In this document: positions 1 through 6,772 of the stretch, piece by piece
Position numbering within the stretch: the first letter of the stretch is position 1
Layout: each line of letters starts with the position of its first letter
DNA from: an uncultured Bacteroides sp.
GTDB lineage: Bacteria; Bacteroidota; Bacteroidia; Bacteroidales; Bacteroidaceae
Assembly: GCA_947071285.1 (NCBI GenBank)
Contig: CAMTFK010000091.1
Location: 1 to 16,651 of the forward strand
Direction of reading: 5' to 3'
DNA: 16,651 nt
Translations under genes and position numbers: made by a program
Notes under the pieces: generated by a model
Database searches by the model: none
The model's input: only the letters and a program-made list of their open reading frames with translations
What the model was told of the DNA's origin: nothing

Positions 1-59
1 TACAGGAACCGATAGTGCCAGAGTACCTTTACTCATTCAACCGGATGAATAATAACTGA
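1..59 (+). CDS. possible 3' tail of an upstream gene (partial)
   Basis: Two of the three plus-strand frames stay open from the window edge: one ends in TAA at 50-52 (last residues LLIQPDE), the other in TGA at 57-59 (last residues SFNRMNNN). All three minus-strand frames contain a stop within these bases. This fits the C-terminal end of a gene read on the + strand that starts outside the window. The piece is too short to choose the frame or to name a product. Confidence 0.3.
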   Translation, partial: QEPIVPEYLYSFNRMNNN

Positions 60-72
60 CAGGTATTAGTTT

Positions 73-126
73 GAATCCCCTTATTTATCCTTGTTTTGTA
101 TATGAAGAGGACAAATAGGGGGATTC
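73..126. repeat. 14-bp inverted repeat upstream of the GH2 gene
   Basis: The left arm at 73-86 (GAATCCCCTTATTT) and the right arm at 113-126 (AAATAGGGGGATTC) are reverse complements at 13 of 14 positions, with a 26-base AT-rich spacer. The right arm ends 15 bases before the predicted -7 promoter box at 142-149, so it covers the place where a -33 element would sit. It could be a pair of operator half-sites for the GH2 gene, or a hairpin ending the upstream transcript. There is no T-tract after the right arm, which speaks against a classical terminator. Confidence 0.55.
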
Positions 127-141
127 GTATCTGGAATATAC

Positions 142-149
142 TATCTTTG
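142..149 (+). promoter_or_regulatory. predicted -7 promoter box of the GH2 gene
   Basis: TATCTTTG fits the Bacteroides sigma-ABfr -7 consensus TAnnTTTG exactly. It lies 68 bases before the ATG at 218, leaving an untranslated leader of about 60 bases. No good TTTG -33 element is seen at the usual 19-base spacing; the inverted repeat arm at 113-126 occupies that zone, which suggests activator- or repressor-controlled transcription. Confidence 0.5.
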
Positions 150-217
150 TATGTCGAAGACATCTTTGGGTTGATTGCGACAGACAACATGACATTCATT
201 ATAAAATAAAACTTTAT

Positions 218-2857
218 ATGAGACGAATCTTTGTTAGCTTACTGCTTTTATCTCTGTTTTTTATGGGTTATGCCCATGAGCCGGAATTTTCAACAGCCGG
301 TTTCTTCCGGTTACCGGATACCGGGCGTGATGTGTACTCGATGAATCCTGCCTGGCGCTTTTATAAAGGAAGTGTGGTGGGTGCCGAAGCAAAAGAATTT
401 GACGACAAAACCTGGCAGGTGGTGTCTTTACCTAATGGTATCGAGTATCTTCCTACTGAGGCTAGTGGTTGCATCAATTATCAGGGGGAAGTATGGTATC
501 GTAAACACTTTACTCCATCCGAAGCATTGAAAGGAAAGAAACTGTTTCTGCACTTTGAAGCCATTATGGGTAAAAGTAAGATTTATGTAAACGGTAAATT
601 ATTGGCAGAGCACTTTGGAGGCTATCTTCCCGTATCGGTAGATGTGACTGATGCATTAAAGTGGGGAGAGGACAATGTGATTGCGGTGTGGGCTGATAAT
701 AGCGACGATCCGACCTATGCGCCTGGAAAACCACAAGATGTGTTAGATTATGCCTATTTGGGAGGCATTTATCGGGATTGCTGGCTGATTGCACATAATT
801 ATGTGTTTATCACGGATCCGAATTACGAGAACGAAATAGCAGGAGGCGGACTGTTTATTGCCACAGATCGTGTATCGGAGCAATCGGCAGATATTCTCTT
901 GAAAGCGCATATACGTAATGAAGACAAACAGGGCTTTGCAGGAAAAATTTCCTATTCTTTAGTAGACCGTGAAGGAAAAGAAGTGGCATCGTCAGATGTG
1001 AAACTGAATATCCGTAAAGGGACTGCGACAAGTCATAATGGAAAGATGAAAGTAGAGCAGCCGCATTTATGGACTCCTGAATCACCTTATCTGTATAATC
1101 TGTGTGTACGTATTTATGATAAGAATGGAAATGTAGTAGACGGTTATCGTCGTCGCGTCGGTATCCGTAGTATCGAATTTAAGGGAAAAGATGGCTTCTG
1201 GCTGAATGGAAAACCTTATGGTAAACCTTTGATGGGAGCTAATCGGCATCAGGATTTTGCAGTTGTAGGAAATGCGGTTGCCAATAGTATTCACTGGCGT
1301 GATGCCAAGAAACTGAAAGATTTGGGGCTGGAAGTAATCCGTAATGCACATTGTCCGCAAGACCCGGCTTTTATGGATGCCTGTGATGAACTTGGCCTGT
1401 TTGTTATCGTGAATACTCCGGGATGGCAATTCTGGAATGACGAACCCATTTTTGCCAAACGGGTTTATAATGATATACGTAATATGGTTCGCCGTGACCG
1501 TAACCATCCTTGTGTATGGCTGTGGGAACCAATCTTGAATGAGACATGGTATCCGGAAGATTTTGCCGGGCGTGTGAAAGGGATTGTTGATGAGGAATAT
1601 CCTTATCCATCCTGCTATTCCGGTTGTGATGTGCAAGCCAAGGGCTCGCAATATTTTCCGGTGCAGTTTACCCATCCGATGGATCTTTCAAAACGTGATC
1701 CTAAAATAACTTACTTTACACGCGAGTGGGGAGATAATGTCGATGATTGGAGTTCGCACAATTCTCCAAGTCGCACAGCCCGTAACTGGGGAGAACAGCC
1801 CATGCTTATACAGGCTGCTCATTACGCTTCTCCTTATTATAATTACATTTGCTATGATGGTTTGTATAAAGAGTCTCCCTGGCATGTGGGCGGATGCTTG
1901 TGGCATTCGTTCGATCATCAGCGGGGATACCACCCGGACCCGTTCTATGGTGGATTGATGGATGTATTCCGTCAGCCTAAGTATTCTTATTATATGTTTA
2001 AGGCGCAACGTCCGGCTGTCGTTTCCGAGAGTTTGGCAGAAAGCGGACCGATGGTTTATATCGCTCACGAGATGACACCGTTCTCAAGCAGAGATGTAAC
2101 GGTGTATTCCAACTGCGATGAAGTTCGTTTGACTGTGAATAAAGATGGGCAAACTTATACCTATAAAAAAGACAAGACACGAAAAGGAATGCCTTCTCCG
2201 GTAATAACTTTCCCCGGGATATTTGACTTTATGGTTGATAAGAAGATGACTCGTGAAAAGCATGATGCGGACGTCTATTTCCTGGCAGAGGGACTGATGG
2301 ATGGCAAGGTGGTGGCTACACATAAAGTAATGCCCGCCCGCCGTGCAGAACAGATTCGTTTGAGAGTAGACAACGAAGGAATCGGACTGCGTGCTGATGG
2401 ATCTGATTTTGTTACTGTTGTGGCAGAAATCACGGATAAGAATGGAAATGTAAAGCGTTTGAATAATTATTATATCAAGTTCTTTGTAGAAGGAGAGGGA
2501 CGTATTTTGGGCGGAGCTAATGTCTTGGCAAATCCTGCTCCGGTGAAATGGGGCAGTGCTCCCGTATTGATCCAGTCGACCACGACTCCCGGAAAGATTA
2601 AGGTAAGAGCCAGTGTTTTGTTTGAGGGATCACAGATGCCTGTAAGCGGTGAACTGGAACTAACATCTTCCGTTCCAATGTATCCATTGATATTTGATAA
2701 GAAAGAAAAAGCGCTGCCTAAGCCATCCGAATCGTTCTCCATGGACAAGAAGAGTGATGCTGAACTGGAGTTGGAACGCCGCCGTCGTGAACTGAATGAA
2801 TTAAAACTGAAAGAAGTGGAGCAACAACAGACAGATTTCGGTGAGAAAGTAGATTAA
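218..2857 (+). CDS. secreted glycoside hydrolase family 2 protein (beta-galactosidase-like)
   Basis: An 879-residue retaining glycoside hydrolase of family GH2, which removes a terminal sugar (often beta-galactose, also beta-mannose or beta-glucuronic acid) from a glycan. A Sec signal peptide fills residues 1-19 (hydrophobic core, MGYA then HEP) with no lipobox cysteine, so it is probably periplasmic. Domain order: jelly-roll sugar-binding domain about 40-195, Ig-like domain about 205-315, TIM barrel about 318-595 with GANRHQD at 340-346, then further beta-sandwich domains about 610-840. The acid/base is probably E442 (in ILNET) and the nucleophile E503 (in TREWGD). W562, H563 and the motif GGLMDVFRQPKYSYY at 578-592 are typical of Bacteroides GH2 enzymes. 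A charged, likely helical tail follows 850. It has its own promoter and terminator, so it appears monocistronic. Substrate cannot be read from sequence; 'beta-galactosidase' is a family-level guess. Confidence 0.9.
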   Translation: MRRIFVSLLLLSLFFMGYAHEPEFSTAGFFRLPDTGRDVYSMNPAWRFYKGSVVGAEAKEFDDKTWQVVSLPNGIEYLPTEASGCINYQGEVWYRKHFTPSEALKGKKLFLHFEAIMGKSKIYVNGKLLAEHFGGYLPVSVDVTDALKWGEDNVIAVWADNSDDPTYAPGKPQDVLDYAYLGGIYRDCWLIAHNYVFITDPNYENEIAGGGLFIATDRVSEQSADILLKAHIRNEDKQGFAGKISYSLVDREGKEVASSDVKLNIRKGTATSHNGKMKVEQPHLWTPESPYLYNLCVRIYDKNGNVVDGYRRRVGIRSIEFKGKDGFWLNGKPYGKPLMGANRHQDFAVVGNAVANSIHWRDAKKLKDLGLEVIRNAHCPQDPAFMDACDELGLFVIVNTPGWQFWNDEPIFAKRVYNDIRNMVRRDRNHPCVWLWEPILNETWYPEDFAGRVKGIVDEEYPYPSCYSGCDVQAKGSQYFPVQFTHPMDLSKRDPKITYFTREWGDNVDDWSSHNSPSRTARNWGEQPMLIQAAHYASPYYNYICYDGLYKESPWHVGGCLWHSFDHQRGYHPDPFYGGLMDVFRQPKYSYYMFKAQRPAVVSESLAESGPMVYIAHEMTPFSSRDVTVYSNCDEVRLTVNKDGQTYTYKKDKTRKGMPSPVITFPGIFDFMVDKKMTREKHDADVYFLAEGLMDGKVVATHKVMPARRAEQIRLRVDNEGIGLRADGSDFVTVVAEITDKNGNVKRLNNYYIKFFVEGEGRILGGANVLANPAPVKWGSAPVLIQSTTTPGKIKVRASVLFEGSQMPVSGELELTSSVPMYPLIFDKKEKALPKPSESFSMDKKSDAELELERRRRELNELKLKEVEQQQTDFGEKVD

Positions 2858-2932
2858 GACTACTCATTACAACAATTTACTGTTCCGGTGTGTTTTTTAG
2901 TAACCGGAGATAGAGAGTAAATGATATATTCT

Positions 2933-2968
2933 TTAGGCACGGGATACGCATTCCGTGCCTAATTTTTT
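2933..2968 (+). terminator. intrinsic terminator after the GH2 gene
   Basis: A perfect 10-bp stem (TTAGGCACGG at 2933-2942 with CCGTGCCTAA at 2953-2962), a 10-base loop and then six T residues at 2963-2968. This is a standard rho-independent terminator 75 bases after the GH2 stop codon. A weaker 6-bp hairpin (TCCGGT 2884-2889 with ACCGGA 2903-2908) lies just before it without a T-tract. Confidence 0.85.
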
Positions 2969-2987
2969 ATGTTTCATTTTTTATCTC

Positions 2988-2995
2988 TATCTTTG
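2988..2995 (+). promoter_or_regulatory. predicted -7 promoter box of the DUF59/lpxH unit
   Basis: TATCTTTG is an exact match to the Bacteroides -7 consensus TAnnTTTG, 23 bases before the ATG at 3019, giving a short leader. At 19-base spacing lies only a TTTT (2965-2968), a partial -33 match shared with the T-tract of the preceding terminator. Confidence 0.6.
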
Positions 2996-3018
2996 CGATA
3001 CATAATAAATAAGGACGT

Positions 3019-3330
3019 ATGGAAAAAATTGAAATAGAAGAGAAGATTGTAGCTATGCTAAAGACAGTGTACGATCCGGAGATTCCGGTCAATGTATACG
3101 ATCTTGGACTGATTTATAAGATTGACGTCTCCGATAGTGGAGAAGCGGCACTCGATATGACGCTGACAGCTCCCAATTGTCCGGCTGCTGATTTTATTAT
3201 GGAGGATATTCGCCAAAAAGTGGAGTCAGTAGAAGGAGTGAATTCCGCCACCATCAATCTGGTCTTCGAACCTGAATGGGATAAAGACATGATGAGTGAA
3301 GAAGCCAAATTGGAATTAGGTTTTCTTTAA
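3019..3330 (+). CDS. MIP18/DUF59-family iron-sulfur cluster assembly protein (SufT-like)
   Basis: A 103-residue cytosolic protein of the MIP18/DUF59 (FeS_assembly_P) family, whose members help mature Fe-S proteins. The hallmark block near residues 18-33 reads YDPEIPVNVYDLGLIY, and the single conserved cysteine is C54 in TAPNCPAAD. The C-terminal part has the usual VNLVFEP-like strand (INLVFEPEW). The length is that of the minimal single-domain family, with no SufT N-terminal extension, so I give no gene symbol. It follows a strong -7 box with a short leader and is 72 bases upstream of lpxH on the same strand with no terminator between, so the two are probably cotranscribed. The exact partner is not evident from sequence. 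Confidence 0.9.
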   Translation: MEKIEIEEKIVAMLKTVYDPEIPVNVYDLGLIYKIDVSDSGEAALDMTLTAPNCPAADFIMEDIRQKVESVEGVNSATINLVFEPEWDKDMMSEEAKLELGFL

Positions 3331-3402
3331 TCGTTCTATGTCAGGCAGTGCTCTGATTTTATAAGTTGTAATTCGTTATTAGATCTCGTAACTGGTAATT
3401 AA

Positions 3403-4167
3403 ATGAAGAACATTTATTTTCTTTCCGATGCACATCTTGGTTCTCGTGCTATTGAGCACGGGCGTACTCAAGAACGGCGTTTGGTGAACTTCCTCGATAG
3501 TATAAAGCATAAGGCTTCCGCCATTTATCTACTGGGAGATATGTTCGACTTCTGGTATGAATTCCGGCTGGTAGTTCCTAAGGGGTACACCCGTTTCTTG
3601 GGGAAGCTCTCCGAACTAACAGATATGGGTGTAGAGGTGCATTTTTTTATAGGTAATCATGACATCTGGTGTGGAGACTATCTCACCAAAGAGTGTGGTG
3701 TCATCATGCATCGCGAACCATTGACTACTGAAATCTACGGAAAGGAGTTTTATCTTGCTCATGGTGACGGCTTGGGTGATCCGGATAAGAAGTTCAAGCT
3801 ACTTCGTTCGATGTTCCACAGCAAAACTTTGCAAACGATGTTTTCTGCTATTCATCCCCGCTGGAGTGTTGAATTGGGTTTAACATGGGCTAAGCACAGC
3901 CGACAAAAACGGGCGGACGGAAAGGAACCGGATTATATGGGAGAAAACAAGGAACACTTGGTACTATATACCAAAGACTACTTGAAAAGCCATCCCAATA
4001 TCAACTTCTTTATTTACGGACATCGTCACATTGAACTGGATTTGATGTTGAGCGCCACCTCCCGTGTGTTGATTTTGGGAGACTGGATTAACTTCTTCTC
4101 TTATGCCGTGTTTGACGGAGAGAATCTCTTTTTGGAAGAGTATATCGAGGGAGAGACACAGGTCTAA
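3403..4167 (+). CDS. lpxH: UDP-2,3-diacylglucosamine diphosphatase (LpxH-type metallophosphoesterase)
   Basis: A 254-residue calcineurin-like metallophosphoesterase that matches LpxH, the peripheral inner-membrane enzyme that hydrolyses UDP-2,3-diacylglucosamine to lipid X and UMP in lipid A synthesis. The metal-binding motifs are all present: SDAHLG (D9, H11), GDMFDFW (D46, D49), GNHD (N85, H86, D87), HGDG (H120, D122) and GHRH (H207, H209). The FDFW and HGDGLGDPDKKFKLLR stretches are typical of LpxH and of the Bacteroidetes LpxH-like group rather than of generic phosphoesterases. The middle region, residues 125-185, is basic and amphipathic, as expected for the substrate cap and membrane contact. 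It is the second gene of the DUF59 unit and converges on the sus operon. Function assignment is by motif, not by a test. Confidence 0.88.
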   Translation: MKNIYFLSDAHLGSRAIEHGRTQERRLVNFLDSIKHKASAIYLLGDMFDFWYEFRLVVPKGYTRFLGKLSELTDMGVEVHFFIGNHDIWCGDYLTKECGVIMHREPLTTEIYGKEFYLAHGDGLGDPDKKFKLLRSMFHSKTLQTMFSAIHPRWSVELGLTWAKHSRQKRADGKEPDYMGENKEHLVLYTKDYLKSHPNINFFIYGHRHIELDLMLSATSRVLILGDWINFFSYAVFDGENLFLEEYIEGETQV

Positions 4168-4217
4168 TTATGTTTCAACAAAATAAAAGGTCAGGCATAA
4201 TACGGAACAAAATATAA

Positions 4218-4272
4218 AACAAGGGCACAAAGAAGTAGCAGAAAAATAACCTGCCATCTTTGTGCCTTTGTT
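4218..4272. terminator. bidirectional terminator between lpxH and susG
   Basis: A 16-bp stem with one G.U pair: 4218-4233 (core GGCACAAAGA at 4224-4233) pairs with 4257-4272 (core TCTTTGTGCC at 4257-4266). A nested GCAG/CTGC (4238-4241 with 4251-4254) lies in the loop. On the + strand it runs into TTTGTTGTT; on the - strand it runs into CTTGTTTTATATT. Lying between the stop codons of converging lpxH and susG, it can serve both transcripts. Confidence 0.75.
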
Positions 4273-4332
4273 GTTAGAGAATCTTCAATGCTTATTAGTT
4301 AAATCTTCCTTTCTGCTCAAAACACCCGCTCG

Positions 4333-6609
4333 TTATTCGGCAAAGTTGGTGTATAAGCGGAACTCGTGTGCAGGAACACTGATCTTTTTTTCTCCCTCCA
4401 CGGGATTCCCATTTTCCAGATATAGATACCATGTACCTTCAGGAATAGTATAATCGATAGATGCATTGGTGAAATTCGCATACACATGAAGTTGTTTCCC
4501 ATTCACAGCTTTCAATGTCAGTGTACGTCCATTATCCCAATCATTATAACTGACTTTCCAGGTAAATTGAGAAGAAGCGTTGAATAAATCGGAGTGTGTT
4601 GTCCGTAGAGTGATTAGTTTTGTATAAATATCTACCAAGCTTTTACGCTCTGTCTGATATTCCCAAAGGACTGGTTTCTTTCCGGTACGTCCATTTTCGT
4701 CTATTGAAATATCATACCCCATTTCGCCGAATTGCCAAAGCATTTTCGGACCTGGAACCGTAAAGAAGAATGCGGCGTTGGATGATAACTGTTTGAGCCG
4801 TTCGGACAGGTTGGTTTTTAAGGCTCCATTTCCGTATTCAATCTGTTTATAGGCACACCGCTCTTCGTCATGACTTTCCATATAGCCCACAAATTGATTC
4901 GGACGGGTGGTGTCATATAATCCGGAGAAATCACTATTATCTTTCCAGCCCATAGCCGACTGACAATAAGAATGGTTCATATTCCTCCAAAAATGAATTC
5001 CTTCTGTGGCTAAAGTTGTTTCTTCATTTGCACAGAAATGTTCCATGGTAACCATTGCATCTTCTTTGACAGCTTTTACGGCTTCGTAGTATTCTTTCAG
5101 TACTGATACACGAGCAGGGTCGGTTGCCGCCAAATCATCATCACCTGTTGTCTGTTTCTGTGTGAAACCTTTGGTGAAATCGAAACGGAAACCGTCGATG
5201 TGGTAAGTATCTAACAGATATTTCAGGTTGCGTTTGACAAAAGCTTTTGTTTGTTCTGAAGTGTGATTGAAATCATCCGGTGAAAAAACATACTTCTGAT
5301 GCGGTGTTACAGCGTTCAGCCATGGATTCTTAGTGGAAGGGCGGTTATTAAACGTATCCCAGTACATACGGGCAAACGGATTATCATTGTTCGTATGGTT
5401 GTAGACTACATCGAAAATAACGGCGATTCCATTCTGATGGCAGGCGTCAATAAAAGCTTTATATTCATTTTGAGTTCCATACGAGGCATCCAGTGCAAAG
5501 TATAGTCCGGTGTTGTATCCCCAACTGTCATTACCTGCAAATTCTTGTACAGGCATCAGTTCGATAGCATCTATTCCCAGTTCTTTTAAGTAAGGCAGCT
5601 TTTCCATTGCTCCTGCCAGATTTCCACTGGAAGTAAAATCCCGCAACAAGAGCTCATAGATAACCGGATTTTCTTTATTCTTCATCTCAAATTCTCCGGC
5701 ACTCCATTGATAGGGTTGTGGGTTTGTGCTTACGACTGATACGTAAGGTGCTTGTGCGCCAGTGGGAAAGTTGGTATCCACTCCCTTTTCCAATGCTTGC
5801 TCACAATAAGGATCGCACAAGTAAGTACCGCCATCCGAAGCACTGTACACAAAGTACTGGAAGTGTGTTTCACCGGCAGTCAATTCCTCCAGAGTGATCC
5901 ACCAGCAATGGTTTGTTTCGTCATATTTCATCATGTAGCGACTATCCAGTTTCCAGTTGTTGAAATTACCTGTTACAAATACACAATCTTTATGACCGCC
6001 CTGACTGTCCTTATCATATAATACAAGCGTTATCGAAGTGGCCGAATGGATATGAATACCCTCTTTTTCTTCTCCGGATATGGGGAGAGGGGCTTTTTGC
6101 GGTTCTTCCCAGATAAATCCGTTTTGACTATCTTCTACTAAAGTTGCGTAATCGTAGGTTTGTTGGCTACCTTCCGCATCACGTACAATCAGGTTAATGG
6201 TCTGTAAGGGAGTAGATGGAGCAACAGAATAGAAATGGCGGATAGATGAGGAAAGGGTGATACTCCACACATTGTCCTTTGTCTTTTTCAGTCTGTATTT
6301 ATTCTGATTATCTCCCCATGTAGGTGCACCTGTCCAGTTTGCTCCTGTTCCGGAGTGTAAGTACAAGTCGTCAGCGTAACCATAGAAGTTACTTCCTTCG
6401 GGTGCTTTGAAGGTGATAGTCAGTGGTTCATCCGCTTTAGGAATAGCCGGATCAAAATTAAATCCGTCGTGGAGAACTTGTTCTTCCGGGGCAGGATCAG
6501 TTCCGGACGAAGGACGCTCGCCCGGCATCAACGGATCATCATCTGAACAAGCTCCAAAGCTGTTGAGTATCAGCAATAAAAGGAGCCAAATATATTTAAA
6601 GTCTTTCAT
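4333..6609 (-). CDS. susG: SusG-like surface alpha-amylase lipoprotein (GH13 with two N-terminal starch-binding modules)
   Basis: A 758-residue alpha-amylase that cuts cell-bound starch into oligosaccharides for import. The start at 6609 is chosen because it gives a proper lipoprotein signal: hydrophobic core 8-15, then FGAC with lipidated C21, followed by SDDDP. The SDDD after the cysteine matches the Bacteroides surface-lipoprotein export signal. An upstream ATG at 6690 in frame would place a hairpin arm in the coding region and bury the signal. Domains: a first beta-sandwich about 46-160 (CBM98-like), a CBM48-like domain about 184-290 (FVTGNFNNWKLD), and a GH13 barrel from about 312. Catalytic regions: D400VVYNH; GFRFD with nucleophile D477; MEHF with acid/base E523; ESHD with D581. 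A C-terminal beta domain covers about 685-758. Domain B (406-470) is too short to hold CBM58, which the B. thetaiotaomicron SusG carries. The layout resembles the B. ovatus Sus amylase. Last gene of the operon. Confidence 0.92.
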   Translation of the reverse strand: MKDFKYIWLLLLLILNSFGACSDDDPLMPGERPSSGTDPAPEEQVLHDGFNFDPAIPKADEPLTITFKAPEGSNFYGYADDLYLHSGTGANWTGAPTWGDNQNKYRLKKTKDNVWSITLSSSIRHFYSVAPSTPLQTINLIVRDAEGSQQTYDYATLVEDSQNGFIWEEPQKAPLPISGEEKEGIHIHSATSITLVLYDKDSQGGHKDCVFVTGNFNNWKLDSRYMMKYDETNHCWWITLEELTAGETHFQYFVYSASDGGTYLCDPYCEQALEKGVDTNFPTGAQAPYVSVVSTNPQPYQWSAGEFEMKNKENPVIYELLLRDFTSSGNLAGAMEKLPYLKELGIDAIELMPVQEFAGNDSWGYNTGLYFALDASYGTQNEYKAFIDACHQNGIAVIFDVVYNHTNNDNPFARMYWDTFNNRPSTKNPWLNAVTPHQKYVFSPDDFNHTSEQTKAFVKRNLKYLLDTYHIDGFRFDFTKGFTQKQTTGDDDLAATDPARVSVLKEYYEAVKAVKEDAMVTMEHFCANEETTLATEGIHFWRNMNHSYCQSAMGWKDNSDFSGLYDTTRPNQFVGYMESHDEERCAYKQIEYGNGALKTNLSERLKQLSSNAAFFFTVPGPKMLWQFGEMGYDISIDENGRTGKKPVLWEYQTERKSLVDIYTKLITLRTTHSDLFNASSQFTWKVSYNDWDNGRTLTLKAVNGKQLHVYANFTNASIDYTIPEGTWYLYLENGNPVEGEKKISVPAHEFRLYTNFAE

Positions 6610-6676
6610 AAGCCTTATTTTAGAATTCTTCTTCCAATGTAGTGGTACTATATTTAGCTTTGAGTGTGTCAGATTT

Positions 6677-6730
6677 CGATCATATCTCAAATCTCCTCTT
6701 TCCCGAAGAAGGAGACTTGAGATATGATCG
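6677..6730 (-). promoter_or_regulatory. long hairpin in the susF-susG intergenic region
   Basis: The arms 6677-6697 and 6710-6730 pair over 21 bp with a single G.U in RNA, around a 12-base centre. On the mRNA (- strand) the centre contains CTTCGG, the sequence of a very stable UUCG tetraloop. No T-tract follows (next bases GAAATCTGAC), so it does not look like a full terminator. It lies 68 bases before the susG ATG and 42 bases after the susF stop. Likely roles are an RNA-stability or processing element, or a partial terminator that sets the level of susG against susF. The role is inferred. Confidence 0.7.
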
Positions 6731-6772
6731 TAATTGATTCTACTCGTTGTGCTGTTTAAGAGTGTCTGATAG

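Noticed and set aside
73..126. Invertible promoter (phase-variation switch) at the GH2 gene
   Set aside because: The spacer is only 26 bases and holds no exact promoter box; Bacteroides invertible promoters are usually longer, and the likely -7 box lies outside the repeat.
6610..6690. N-terminal extension of SusG to an ATG at 6690
   Set aside because: The added 27 residues come from the hairpin arm and an AT-rich leader, are not signal-like, and would bury the lipobox. The start at 6609 gives a normal lipoprotein signal.
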